From Novosphingobium rosa NBRC 15208 (GTDB lineage: Bacteria > Pseudomonadota > Alphaproteobacteria > Sphingomonadales > Sphingomonadaceae): DNA of 64,000 bases. Positions within the stretch are counted from its first letter, which is position 1, and every line of letters starts with the position of its first letter. The stretch is from positions 1 through 64,000 of the forward strand of contig NZ_BCZE01000017.1 in the NCBI RefSeq assembly GCF_001598555.1, written 5' to 3'. Positions 40,891-50,078 of this stretch are shown piece after piece. The notes beneath the pieces were generated by a model. The model did no database searches, had not been told where the DNA came from, and saw only the letters and a program-made list of their open reading frames with translations. Both the position numbers and the translations under genes were made by a program.

Positions 40891-43005
40891 ATGATCGACC
40901 GCCGAGCCCTGCTGCGCCAATCCCTGCAAGGGGCGGCCCTCGCCTCGCTGCCTGCCGGGCTCGCCCCCATTCTGGCGCGGGCCGCCAGCATCGCGCCAGA
41001 CCGGCGCACCGGCACCATCGGCGATGTGGCCCATATCGTGGTGCTGATGCAGGAAAACCGCGGCTTCGATCATTATTTCGGCACGATGCCGGGCGTGCGC
41101 GGCTTTGGGGACCGCTTCCCCATCCCTTTGCCCGCCGACGCCCATGGCGCACCCCGCACCGTGTGGGACCAGCATGACGGTGCCCGCGCCATGCGCCCCT
41201 TCCCGCTCTCAACCCAGCAGGATTTCGACCTGATGCGGATGCTGGGCACGCCGCACACCTGGTCCAACGCTCAGGCCGCATGGGACCATGGCCGCATGGC
41301 GCATTGGCCGCAGGCCAAGACGCAGCGTTCCATGGCCTATTACACGCAGGCCGACATCCCTTTCCAATGGGCCATGGCCGACGCCTTTACCCTGTGCGAC
41401 GCCTATCACTGCGCGATGCACACCGGCACCAACACCAACCGGCTGTTTCTGTGGACCGGCTCCAATGACTCGCTAGGCCGGGGCGGCGGCCCGGCGCTCG
41501 ACAATCCCGACGACGATCTCCACAAGCCCGACAGCGCCAGCAAACCGCGCTTCTTCTGGCGCACCTATCCCGAAAGGCTGGAGGCGGCGGGGGTTAGCTG
41601 GCGCATCTATCAGGATATGGCGGATAATTTCGGCGACAATCCGCTGGCCAATTTCCTGCAATATCGCGAGGCCTTTCGCGGCGAACCGGGCGCCCGCAAG
41701 GCGCTGGCCGACAAGGGGCTCAGCACCCATGGCCTCGACACGCTGCGCGCCGATGTGCTGGCCGACCGTCTGCCGCAGATCAGCTGGATCGTGGGCACGG
41801 AAGAAGGGTCGGAACACCCCGGCCCCTCCAGCCCGGCACAGGGCGCGGCCTATACGGCCAAGGTGATCGAGGCGCTGACCGCCAATCCCGCCGTCTGGGC
41901 GCGCACCGTGCTGTTCATCAATTTCGATGAGAATGACGGCTTTTTCGACCATGTGCCGCCGCCGGCGCCGCCCTCGCCCGATGCGCAGCTGCCGGGCGGT
42001 TTCGCCGGAGCCAGCACGGTTTCCACGCAGGGCGAATATCACCACCTGCCCGCGCCGGGCATGGATGGCGACCTGCCTGCCCTGCGTGGCCGCCCCTATG
42101 GGCTGGGACCGCGCGTGCCGATGTATGTGCTGTCGCCATGGTCGCGCGGCGGGCGGGTGCATTCCGAAACCTCAGACCACACCTCGGTGATCCGCTTCAT
42201 GGAGCGCCGCTTCGGCGTGCATGAGCCCAACATCACCCCATGGCGCCGCGCGGTGTGCAGCGATCTGACCAGCGCTTTCGATTTCGCGCATGGCGCCCCG
42301 GTACAGCCTGTCCTAACCGCCGCCCTGACCTCGACCATGGCGCAGGCGCCGCAGCGGAGCGCCCGGGCCCATGCCATTGCCAAACAGCCCGACGCCCACC
42401 CGCCCGAACATCAGCCCCTGCCTGCCCAGCACGCAGGCCTGCGCCCGGCCTGTCCGGCGCGCTACCATCTGGAGGTGAGCGGCGCGCTGACCGAGGACGG
42501 TATGGCGCTGACCTTCTCCGCCGGGCAGAGCCTCGGCAAGGACGGGCTGGCGGGGGTCTTTCAGGTCTATGACCGCCTGCAACTGGATCAGATTCCTCGC
42601 CGTTTCACCGTCGAGCCGGGCAGGCAACTGACCGACCACTGGCCACTTTACGGGGCGGACAAGGCCTATGATCTCTGGGTGATCGGGCCCGCAGGCTTCC
42701 ATCGCGCCTTTGCCGGGACCGCAGCCACACATGGGCCCGAACCGGTCTGCTCCTTCGCCGACGGCCAGCTTAGCCTCACCGTCAAGGCGGGGCATGAGGG
42801 CATCAAGGTGGTCCCTCAGGCCTATCGCACCCTTCACCACGGCTGGGCCCCGGGCGCGCAGGGCGGCGCCCGCCACTGGCCGCTGGCCCCGACCCACGGC
42901 TGGTACGATCTGCAGATCGAGGGGCCGCGTGGCTGGCGGCGGCGGCTGGCGGGCCGGATCGATGGCGCATGGCCCTCAACCAGCGATCCGGCAGGGTTGC
43001 TCTAG
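40891..43005 (+). CDS. Phospholipase C-type phosphoesterase, Tat-exported
   Basis: A 704-residue member of the phosphocholine-specific phospholipase C / acid phosphatase A family. The N-terminus MIDRRALLRQSLQGAALASL is a Tat signal. Catalytic-domain motifs are VVLMQENRGFDHYFGTMPGVRGF, FINFDENDGFFDHVPPP and SETSDHTSVIRFMERRFG. Two C-terminal beta domains (about 515-690, DUF756 type) complete the family's usual length. AGGAGAA precedes the ATG. It should release phosphorylated headgroups from phospholipids. It is a single gene, divergent from the amidotransferase operon. Confidence 0.93.
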   Translation: MIDRRALLRQSLQGAALASLPAGLAPILARAASIAPDRRTGTIGDVAHIVVLMQENRGFDHYFGTMPGVRGFGDRFPIPLPADAHGAPRTVWDQHDGARAMRPFPLSTQQDFDLMRMLGTPHTWSNAQAAWDHGRMAHWPQAKTQRSMAYYTQADIPFQWAMADAFTLCDAYHCAMHTGTNTNRLFLWTGSNDSLGRGGGPALDNPDDDLHKPDSASKPRFFWRTYPERLEAAGVSWRIYQDMADNFGDNPLANFLQYREAFRGEPGARKALADKGLSTHGLDTLRADVLADRLPQISWIVGTEEGSEHPGPSSPAQGAAYTAKVIEALTANPAVWARTVLFINFDENDGFFDHVPPPAPPSPDAQLPGGFAGASTVSTQGEYHHLPAPGMDGDLPALRGRPYGLGPRVPMYVLSPWSRGGRVHSETSDHTSVIRFMERRFGVHEPNITPWRRAVCSDLTSAFDFAHGAPVQPVLTAALTSTMAQAPQRSARAHAIAKQPDAHPPEHQPLPAQHAGLRPACPARYHLEVSGALTEDGMALTFSAGQSLGKDGLAGVFQVYDRLQLDQIPRRFTVEPGRQLTDHWPLYGADKAYDLWVIGPAGFHRAFAGTAATHGPEPVCSFADGQLSLTVKAGHEGIKVVPQAYRTLHHGWAPGAQGGARHWPLAPTHGWYDLQIEGPRGWRRRLAGRIDGAWPSTSDPAGLL

Positions 43006-43038
43006 CGGCCACGCCGCGCAAAGCGTGATTGCCCCCGA

Positions 43039-44607
43039 TCAATGCAGCCTGCCCCGGTGTTCCGCCACAGTCCGGCGCATCGCATCGAGCGCTTGCGCCG
43101 AGTGATAGGCCCCGGCCCGCACCACGGCGGCGATGCCGTGCAGATGCTCCACGCGCATCAGCGGATCGGCGTCCAGCAGGAGCAGATCGGCATCGTAGCC
43201 CACCGCCACGCGGCCCATGGCATCGCTGCGGCCCAGATAGTCGGCGGGGTCCACGGTGGCCATCTGCAGAATGCGCAAGGGGCTGATCCCGGCCAGCGCC
43301 AGCTCGGCGAATTCCTGCTTGAGGGTCAACCCCGGCCCCAGAAACGAACCGCCATCGGTGCCTGCCATCATCCGCACCCCGCTGTCACACAGCAGTTTGG
43401 CCAGCTCGAGCTGGCGCGGATAGGCATCGCGAAAAGCATGACGCATGGTGGCGGGCAGAGCCTTGAAGCGCGCTGTTACCGCACGCCAGTTCTTCACTGC
43501 CTTGGCAGGCATATAGGCCAGCATTTCGTCCTGCTCATAGTCGGGCAGATCGGCATATTCCTGCGTGCGCAGCCGTACCATGGTGGGCACATGCCAGCTG
43601 CCATCCTCGCGGAAACGCTCGGCCATGGCATGCCCCTTGTCGGGATCGAAGCTGCGGATGGCGCGCTGCAGCCGGTCGACATCGCCCGGTTTGGCGAAGG
43701 CCGAGGGGTTGATCAGCATCTTGCCCAGCTTCTTCATCACCAGCGTTTCGAGGAAAGGGATCTTGAAGGGCGGCGCCTTGATGACCTCGCGCCGGTAGCT
43801 GTCGGCGCGCAATTCGGCCTCGTCGCTGGAGCAGGAGATCCACATCGTGCTGCCCGGCCCCAGATGTTCCACCGAGCGGAAACCTGCGGCGGTGGCATCC
43901 AGCGCATCGGTGCCTTCCTGAAGATGGCCCAGCAGCGCGATGCCCTGTTTGCGCCCCTCTTCCAGCGCGACGAAGAAGACCTCTGGCGACACCATGCCCA
44001 CCTTGATGAAATCGGCCCCCTGCGCCTTTTGACGGCGAATTTCCTCCACCACCGCATCCGCCGAACCGGCATTGAACGGCGTGAGCAGCGAACCGGGCGT
44101 TTCCAGCAGCGCGGGCGCCAGATCCCCGATCGGCAGCTTCCCCGCCCGTCGCGCCGCCAGCAGAGCAGGCGAGCCCGACATCTGGCGGAAACCCGTCACC
44201 CCCTCGGCCAGCATCAGCGCCAGCGAGCCCGAGGGATCGGGCAATTCCAGCACATGGGAATGCATGTCATTGTAGCCGGGCACCGCGAATTTGCCCGTGC
44301 CATCCACCACCTGCACCTGCGGGGAGACCGGCTTGCTGCCGGTGGGGAAGATATCGGTGATGCGGCCCAGGGTGATCGCGATGCTCATGCCCCGCGCCTT
44401 CGCGCCATCGGCGGGATCGACGATGGTGACATTCTCGATCCGCAGATCGCGCGGGCGCGCAGGCGCGGCCACGGCGGCGGGCGCGGGGTCCAGCCCCGTC
44501 AGCCAGCGGGTGATCCCGCGCAGAGGCATCGCAGGCAGCGCCGCCTGCGCATGGGCATAGGCGCAGCAGGGGCATGGGGCGGGGCCGGTCAGGGCAGTCA
44601 GCAGCAT
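43039..44607 (-). CDS. Amidohydrolase family protein
   Basis: A 522-residue metal-dependent hydrolase (imidazolonepropionase/prolidase-like amidohydrolase group). The N-terminal beta domain carries the metal-binding HSH in YNDMHSHVLE. Later ligands are in GHLQEG, EHLGPG and MMAGTDGGSF (Asp). The family tail DPADYLGRSDAMGRVAVGYDADLLLLDADP is present. A hydrophobic, Cys-containing start suggests export or a lipoprotein-like anchor. It is 12 bases after the P450 gene, so it belongs to the TBDR/P450 operon. The substrate is unknown. Confidence 0.88.
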   Translation of the reverse strand: MLLTALTGPAPCPCCAYAHAQAALPAMPLRGITRWLTGLDPAPAAVAAPARPRDLRIENVTIVDPADGAKARGMSIAITLGRITDIFPTGSKPVSPQVQVVDGTGKFAVPGYNDMHSHVLELPDPSGSLALMLAEGVTGFRQMSGSPALLAARRAGKLPIGDLAPALLETPGSLLTPFNAGSADAVVEEIRRQKAQGADFIKVGMVSPEVFFVALEEGRKQGIALLGHLQEGTDALDATAAGFRSVEHLGPGSTMWISCSSDEAELRADSYRREVIKAPPFKIPFLETLVMKKLGKMLINPSAFAKPGDVDRLQRAIRSFDPDKGHAMAERFREDGSWHVPTMVRLRTQEYADLPDYEQDEMLAYMPAKAVKNWRAVTARFKALPATMRHAFRDAYPRQLELAKLLCDSGVRMMAGTDGGSFLGPGLTLKQEFAELALAGISPLRILQMATVDPADYLGRSDAMGRVAVGYDADLLLLDADPLMRVEHLHGIAAVVRAGAYHSAQALDAMRRTVAEHRGRLH

Positions 44608-44619
44608 CGCGTGTCTCCC

Positions 44620-45783
44620 TCAATCCAGCCGCAGCATCAGGCTGGTGTGGCCATACAATCCGGCATTGCTGCCCATCTCGCTTTCGCCAAGGGTCAGGGT
44701 CACGCCCTGCTCCACCAGCGCCTCGACCAGCACCTCCATTTCCAGCCGCGCCAGGTTCATCCCCGCGCACATATGCGGGCCGGTGCCCCATGCAAGATGG
44801 TCGCGGCTGTCACGGGTGATGTCGAAGCGGTCGGGGTCGGCATAGCGGCGCTCGTCGCGGTTGGCGCAGCCATAGAGCAGCATCACCCGCGCCCCTTGCG
44901 GGATCACCATATCCTCCACGGCGTAATCCTGCGTCGCCACGCGCGAGAACCAGCGCAGCACCGAGGAATGCCGCACCCCTTCCAGCACCGCCGCCGGGAT
45001 CAGCTTCGGGGTCTCGCACAGCATCGCCCATTGCCCGGGATGGCGCGCCAGATTGGCCAGCAGATGGCCCTTGGCCAGAATGGTGGTGTCCAGACTGGGG
45101 ATGACATAGGCGCTGATCGCCGCCATCGCCTCCTGCATGGTCAGCCGGCCGCTCTCTGCCGCGCCGAAGAGTTCGGCGGCCCAGCTGCCATCCGCCACCT
45201 TGTCGGGGCTGAGCGTGCCGAGGAAGGCGAAGGCATCGCGCAAGGACACCAGATCGCCGGGCTCCTGCGTGGGGCCCATGGCGTTGAAGGCGGCGGCGGC
45301 CCATTCCAGCATGCGGTCACGCCCCACCGCGGGCAGGCCGACCAGATGCGAGATCGCCTGCACCGGCAGGAACGAGGCCAGTTCGCGCATCGCATCGAAC
45401 CAGCCCTGCCCGGCCAGCACCTTGACCCGCGTGGCCACCATATCCTTGAAATCGGCGCGCGCCCTGGACAGGCGCGCCGGGGTGAGCGGCTTGGTGACGG
45501 CGGCGCGCAGGCGCTGATGCAGATCGCCATCGGACTGCAGCACATTCATGCCCTTGGGCGCGTTGAAAGCGGCGCTGAAGCCCACGCCCTCGCCACTGAT
45601 CAGCGCATCGGCGCTGCGCAAGGCCGCCTGCACCGGGGCGAACCGGCCCAAGGCATAGACCTCGGGCCGGGCCAGCCGCACCACCGGCCCCGCATCGCGC
45701 AGCCTTGCGTAATCCGCGAAAGGATCGCGCAGGCTGGCCGGAGCGAACAGATCGAGTTCGACCTCTGGAACCGGCGTGCCCAT
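44620..45783 (-). CDS. Cytochrome P450
   Basis: A 387-residue soluble bacterial P450. The I-helix region is AISAYVIPSLDTTI, the K-helix ExxR is in LEGVRHSSVLRW, and the heme-binding loop WGTGPHMCAG has axial Cys339. The ATG at 45783 overlaps the TBDR stop (TGATG). No ferredoxin or reductase is encoded nearby, so electrons must come from elsewhere. In this setting it may hydroxylate or O-demethylate an imported aromatic; that is inference. Confidence 0.94.
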   Translation of the reverse strand: MGTPVPEVELDLFAPASLRDPFADYARLRDAGPVVRLARPEVYALGRFAPVQAALRSADALISGEGVGFSAAFNAPKGMNVLQSDGDLHQRLRAAVTKPLTPARLSRARADFKDMVATRVKVLAGQGWFDAMRELASFLPVQAISHLVGLPAVGRDRMLEWAAAAFNAMGPTQEPGDLVSLRDAFAFLGTLSPDKVADGSWAAELFGAAESGRLTMQEAMAAISAYVIPSLDTTILAKGHLLANLARHPGQWAMLCETPKLIPAAVLEGVRHSSVLRWFSRVATQDYAVEDMVIPQGARVMLLYGCANRDERRYADPDRFDITRDSRDHLAWGTGPHMCAGMNLARLEMEVLVEALVEQGVTLTLGESEMGSNAGLYGHTSLMLRLD

Positions 45784-48059
45784 CAGAACTGATACCTCGC
45801 TTTCACGCCATAGGTGCGCGGGGCGCCGGGCACATAGCCGTCGTTCCCGCCGCCGTTCGCGCCGCTGACGAAATAATAGGCCTTGCCCAGATTGCGTCCA
45901 TAGGCCTGCAGGCTGAAGCGCGAACCCGGCGGCGTCCAGGTGAGCGAGGCATTGACCAGATGATAGCTGCCCTGCCGCAGCCGGTTGTCCGGCTCCCACA
46001 CGAAGCTGGATTTGTAGCCGTCATTGGCGTTGAACTCGAAGCGGCCGATGCGGGTTTCAGTGCGATAGGTCAGCCCCAGCGTGGCCGAGAAATCGGGCGC
46101 TTGCGGCAGTTTGAAGCCCGCCAGATTGCAGGTGCTGGTGATGGTGCCACCCAGCCCGCTCAGGCCGATCGCGCGCGGCGTGGTGCAGACGCCCGAGGGG
46201 AAGCTGGAGTAATGCGCATCCAGCACCTCAAACCCGCCATCCAGCGACAGGCCCGGCAGCAGCACCGCCGAGAGATCGGCATCGATGCCCTTGATATGCG
46301 CCGCTGCCGCGTTGAACAGGATCGAACCACCCGGAGGGGCCGGCGGCGCGGTGGAGCGCAGCTGGATGCCCTTGTAATCATAGTAGAAGCCCGAGAGGTT
46401 GAGCCGCAGCTTTCGGTCGAACAGCTCCGATTTCATGCCCACTTCGAAGGCGTCCAGCACTTCGGGCTTCGAAGCCGGATTGGTGAAGCTGGTGGGGTTG
46501 AAGCCGCCCGATTTGAAGCCGCGATTGTAGGAGGCATAGGCGTGGATGCGGTCGGAAAGGTCCTGCGCCAGCACCGCCTTCCACGTCAGCTTGTTGAAGG
46601 TGACATCGGTGGCGATGCCGCCCTGCGCGGGCGTGGTGACGGTGCCTGCCGGAAAGGCGGGGATCGAGTTGGGAAAGCCTGCCAGCGGCACGATCTGCCC
46701 GGTCAGCGTCTTCTGGTCGCTGGTGTAGCGCAGACCCAGCGTCAGCCGCGTGGCATGGGTGAAGGAATAGGTGCCCTCCGCAAAGCCCGCATAGGACCGG
46801 GTGTTGGCATAGCCGGTGGTCTGCGTCGGCAGCGGGGCCGTGCAGACCGCGCCGATGCAGGTACCATAGACGTTGATCTGGATCATGCTGTTGTCATGGT
46901 AATAAAAAGCGCCGACCATCCACTGGAAGGGCGAGGCCTTGTTGTTCGACGTCAGCTGCAATTCCTGGCTGAAGGTCTTGGCGGTCTGATAGCCGCCCAG
47001 ATTGATCGCCCCTTGCCCCGGCAGGGGCTGGCCCAGCACCGGTCCCTGCGTCTGCAGACTGGGTGAGGCATTGTCGATGTAGCCGGTGATGCTGGTCAGA
47101 TTGGCGAAGCCCAGCCCCTGTTCGGCCTTGAGCGAGACGCTGTACTGGCGTTGTTGCGCAAAGGGCGTCAGGCGCGTGTTGATCTGATACTTGCCGACAT
47201 AGGTCGAGCCATCCGTGCCCACCGAGCCGGGATACATCGCCACGGCATTGCCCTGATCGGTGTTCACCTTGTCGAAGAAGCCGCGCAGGGTGATCTTGGT
47301 ATCGGGGGCGGGCTGCCAGCGGATCTTCCCCTGAACGCCCACATCCTTGAACGTGTAGGCTTCCTTTCCGGTGAACTGGTTCCTGCCCCAGCCATCGGCC
47401 TGGTTGACATACAGCGCCGCCAGATTGACCGCCACCGTGTCGCTGAGCGGGGTCGAGCCATAGAAATTGGCCTGAACGGTGTTGTAATTGCCGTAGCTGA
47501 CCGAGGTGTCCATGGCGGTGACATCGCCCGGCTCCTTGGTGATCACATGGATCAGGCCGCCGGTGGTGTTGCGCCCGTAAAGCGTGCCCTGCGGCCCCTT
47601 GAGCACCTCGATCCGCTCGATGTTGTTGAAGGAGAAGGATGAGGCCGCCGAATTGGGCATGTAGAGCCCGTCGACATAGGTGGCGATGGGGCTTTCGGTG
47701 GAATAGCCCGCGCTGGTGGTGCCCACGCCGCGCAGGAAGGCGTTGGTGCCCACCAGCGTGCGGGTGAAGCCCAGACCCGGCGTCAGCTGCGGCAGGTCGA
47801 CCACGCTCTTGATGCCCTGCGTGTCGATCGCCTTGGCGGTGAAGGCCGCGATGCTGATCGGCACCTTCTGCAGATTTTCCGCGCGCTTGTTCGCGGTGAC
47901 GATGATGTCGGCCACATTGGGCGCGCCATCCTGGGCCGGCGCCGGTGCGGCCTGCGCTTGCGCATCCCCGGCCATGGCGCTGCCCGGTGTCAGCAAGCCC
48001 GCCGCAATGGCCGCAGCCGACGCATATGCGCTCGCATAGAATGTTCTGTTGTCAGGCAT
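45783..48059 (-). CDS. TonB-dependent receptor of the aromatic locus
   Basis: A 758-residue receptor. A signal region (about 10-31) is followed by VADIIVTANKRAENLQKVPISIAAFT, the start typical of the sphingomonad FecA/CirA-like class linked to aromatic or unknown small molecules. The plug contains FLRGVGTTSAGYSTESPIATYVDGLYM and IEVLKGPQGTLYGRNTTGG, and the barrel ends in YGVKARYQF. GGAGGGAGGG precedes the ATG at 48059. The frame stays open far upstream, but that part is opposite the next genes. Probable uptake of the substrate of the flanking oxygenases. Confidence 0.92.
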   Translation of the reverse strand: MPDNRTFYASAYASAAAIAAGLLTPGSAMAGDAQAQAAPAPAQDGAPNVADIIVTANKRAENLQKVPISIAAFTAKAIDTQGIKSVVDLPQLTPGLGFTRTLVGTNAFLRGVGTTSAGYSTESPIATYVDGLYMPNSAASSFSFNNIERIEVLKGPQGTLYGRNTTGGLIHVITKEPGDVTAMDTSVSYGNYNTVQANFYGSTPLSDTVAVNLAALYVNQADGWGRNQFTGKEAYTFKDVGVQGKIRWQPAPDTKITLRGFFDKVNTDQGNAVAMYPGSVGTDGSTYVGKYQINTRLTPFAQQRQYSVSLKAEQGLGFANLTSITGYIDNASPSLQTQGPVLGQPLPGQGAINLGGYQTAKTFSQELQLTSNNKASPFQWMVGAFYYHDNSMIQINVYGTCIGAVCTAPLPTQTTGYANTRSYAGFAEGTYSFTHATRLTLGLRYTSDQKTLTGQIVPLAGFPNSIPAFPAGTVTTPAQGGIATDVTFNKLTWKAVLAQDLSDRIHAYASYNRGFKSGGFNPTSFTNPASKPEVLDAFEVGMKSELFDRKLRLNLSGFYYDYKGIQLRSTAPPAPPGGSILFNAAAAHIKGIDADLSAVLLPGLSLDGGFEVLDAHYSSFPSGVCTTPRAIGLSGLGGTITSTCNLAGFKLPQAPDFSATLGLTYRTETRIGRFEFNANDGYKSSFVWEPDNRLRQGSYHLVNASLTWTPPGSRFSLQAYGRNLGKAYYFVSGANGGGNDGYVPGAPRTYGVKARYQF

Positions 48060-48233
48060 TGTCCCTCCCTCCGCCCATGCTGGCGTTCGGTTTTGGATCC
48101 GGTCTCTGGCGACTCGGAACCCGCCCTTTGTAAAAAACTTTTTTCTCGTAAAAAAGATAGATTCGGATACTTGATAGATATTGATCGATTCGATGCAGGA
48201 TCGGCAGACCCGCGTGCGGGGAAGAGGAGAGAC

Positions 48234-49166
48234 ATGACCACCATCACCATCGAGGATGTGGAATCCGTGCGCTTCAGCGCGCCCGATCTGGCGAAAATGC
48301 GCGATTTTCTGCGGGATTTCGGCATGGTCGAGGCTGAAGACACCGGCGATGGCATCCTGCGCATGCGCGGCACCAGCGACGCGCCTTTCCTGCATGAGAC
48401 CGTGCAGGGCGATCCCGCCTATGTCTCGCTGACCCTGCGCGCCGCCAGCCTTGCCGAGCTGGAGCAGCTGGCGCGGGCGGAGGGCGTTCCGGTCGAACCG
48501 GCCCCCGGCCCCGGCGGTGGATCGCAGATCACGCTCCACGATCCCGATGGTTTTCAGGTCAATGTGATCGCGGGAAAAACCCGCATGCCCATCGCCGCGG
48601 GCGAGGCGGCTGCTGCGTGGAACACCATCGCCGGGCGCGGCCGCCCCAACCAGCCCAAGCGCATGTCCACCCGTCCGGCGGGCGTGGCGCGGCTGGGTCA
48701 TGTGGTGCTGGGCGTCAGCGATCTGCAGGCGACATGGGACTGGTGGCGCGCGCGTTTCGCCCTGCTGATGTCGGATGAGGTGCATACGGTGGACGGCATC
48801 ATGATCGCCGCCTTTGTCCGGCTGGACCGCGGCGCCATCCCCACCGACCATCACAGCCTCAACTTCGCGACCATGCCCGGTCGCCCGCCCGCCTTCCACC
48901 ACGCCGCGTTCGAGGTGGCCGATCTCGACGATCTGATGGTTGGCCACGAGCATCTCAAACAGGCCGGGCATCGGCAGCTCTGGGGCGTGGGGCGGCATAT
49001 TCTGGGCAGTCAGGTCTTCGATTACTGGCGCGACCCCTGGGGTCACCGCATCGAACACTGGACCGATGGCGACGTGTTTTCCGCCGAGACGCCCGGCGGC
49101 GTCCACGGCGTGCCGGTGCTGCTGGGCCAGCAATGGGGCCCCGATGCCCCGGCGGATTTCGTGTGA
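48234..49166 (+). CDS. VOC-family extradiol (catechol 2,3-dioxygenase-like) dioxygenase
   Basis: A 310-residue two-domain vicinal-oxygen-chelate protein. The N-terminal domain (about 8-120) is the non-catalytic repeat. The C-terminal domain supplies the 2-His-1-Glu iron set: His in RLGHVVLGVSDL, His in FHHAAFEVADLDDL and Glu in GHRIEHWTDGDVF. It should open a catechol-like ring next to the diol. GAGGAGAG precedes the ATG. It is first in a seven-gene plus-strand run; the 174-base space before it has AT-rich direct repeats (GTAAAAAA) at 48130-48157. Confidence 0.9.
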   Translation: MTTITIEDVESVRFSAPDLAKMRDFLRDFGMVEAEDTGDGILRMRGTSDAPFLHETVQGDPAYVSLTLRAASLAELEQLARAEGVPVEPAPGPGGGSQITLHDPDGFQVNVIAGKTRMPIAAGEAAAAWNTIAGRGRPNQPKRMSTRPAGVARLGHVVLGVSDLQATWDWWRARFALLMSDEVHTVDGIMIAAFVRLDRGAIPTDHHSLNFATMPGRPPAFHHAAFEVADLDDLMVGHEHLKQAGHRQLWGVGRHILGSQVFDYWRDPWGHRIEHWTDGDVFSAETPGGVHGVPVLLGQQWGPDAPADFV

Positions 49167-49208
49167 TCCGCCCATCAAGTCTGACGCAATGACAAAGGGA
49201 GAGATGGA

Positions 49209-50078
49209 ATGAAGCTGGCGCGGTTCGAGACAGCCGGACAAAGCAGGCCCCGCCTCGGCGTGGTGGTGGGTGAGGATAGCAGCGCGCAGATCGTGCCGCT
49301 CGACACGCTGGGCGAAGACTGGCCGACGATGCTCTCCATCGTCGCGGGGGGCGAGGCCGCTCTGGCCGCGGTGCGGGCCCATGTCGCGGCCAGCAGCGAG
49401 CGGATCGCGCTCGGCGATGTCACCCTGCTGGCGCCCATCGAGCGGCCCGGCAAATTCCTCGCCATTGGCATGAATTACCGCAAACATGCCGAGGAAGCCC
49501 GCAAGCTGGGCGTGGCCGTGCCGGAAAACCAGTTCTGGTTCAACAAGCAGACCTCCTGCCTGGCCGGACCTTACGATGCCATCGATCCCGGCGTCAGCGT
49601 GGCGCTGGATTATGAGGTGGAGCTGGGCGTGGTGATCGGCGCGCCGGCCAAGAGCGTCACTCCGGAACAGGCCCCCGCGCATGTCTTCGGCTACACGGTG
49701 ATGAACGATGTCTCCGCGCGCGACTGGCAGAAGCATTCCCCTACCTTCACCGTGGGCAAGAGCTTCGACACCCATGGCCCCATCGGCCCATGGATCGTCA
49801 CCGCCGATGAGGTCGGCGATCCGCACAGCCTCGCGCTGCGCTGCCTCGTCAATGGCCAGCTGCGGCAGGACAGCGACACCGGCCAGCTGATCCACGATAT
49901 CTGGGCGCAGATCGCCTATCTCTCCACGGCCTTCACGCTGGAAAGCGGCGACCTGATCGCCAGCGGCACGCCCGAAGGCGTGGGCGTGGCCCGCAACCCT
50001 CCGGTCTTTCTGCAATCGGGCGATGTGGTGCGCTGCGAGGTCGAGAAGATCGGCGCCATCGAGAACAAGGTGCTGTGA
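49209..50078 (+). CDS. Fumarylacetoacetate hydrolase (FAH) family protein
   Basis: A 289-residue FAH-fold hydrolase or decarboxylase. The metal-binding residues are visible in LDYEVELGVVIG (Glu, Glu) and in NDVSARDWQ. The family core KFLAIGMNYRKHAEE...NQFWFNKQTSC...SFDTHGPIGPW...ASGTPEGVG is complete. It should act on the ring-cleavage product of the adjacent extradiol enzyme, by C-C hydrolysis, hydration or isomerisation. Its stop overlaps the monooxygenase start (TGATG). Confidence 0.92.
   Translation: MKLARFETAGQSRPRLGVVVGEDSSAQIVPLDTLGEDWPTMLSIVAGGEAALAAVRAHVAASSERIALGDVTLLAPIERPGKFLAIGMNYRKHAEEARKLGVAVPENQFWFNKQTSCLAGPYDAIDPGVSVALDYEVELGVVIGAPAKSVTPEQAPAHVFGYTVMNDVSARDWQKHSPTFTVGKSFDTHGPIGPWIVTADEVGDPHSLALRCLVNGQLRQDSDTGQLIHDIWAQIAYLSTAFTLESGDLIASGTPEGVGVARNPPVFLQSGDVVRCEVEKIGAIENKVL

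Noticed and set aside
43042..45792. A 916-codon plus frame across the amidohydrolase and P450 genes
   Set aside because: Spans two clear minus-strand genes with intact motifs; rich in His, Arg, Gln and Gly as expected for antisense reading.
48130..48157. Direct repeat GTAAAAAA in the divergent aromatic promoter
   Set aside because: Kept only as a note: A-tract repeats are common in promoters of GC-rich genomes and no dyad fits a GntR operator.
48060..50015. The minus frame of the 45783 receptor stays open for 650 more codons upstream of its start
   Set aside because: It lies opposite the VOC and FAH genes and their codon phase produces the open frame; it has no family features, and a strong ribosome site marks the true start at 48059.
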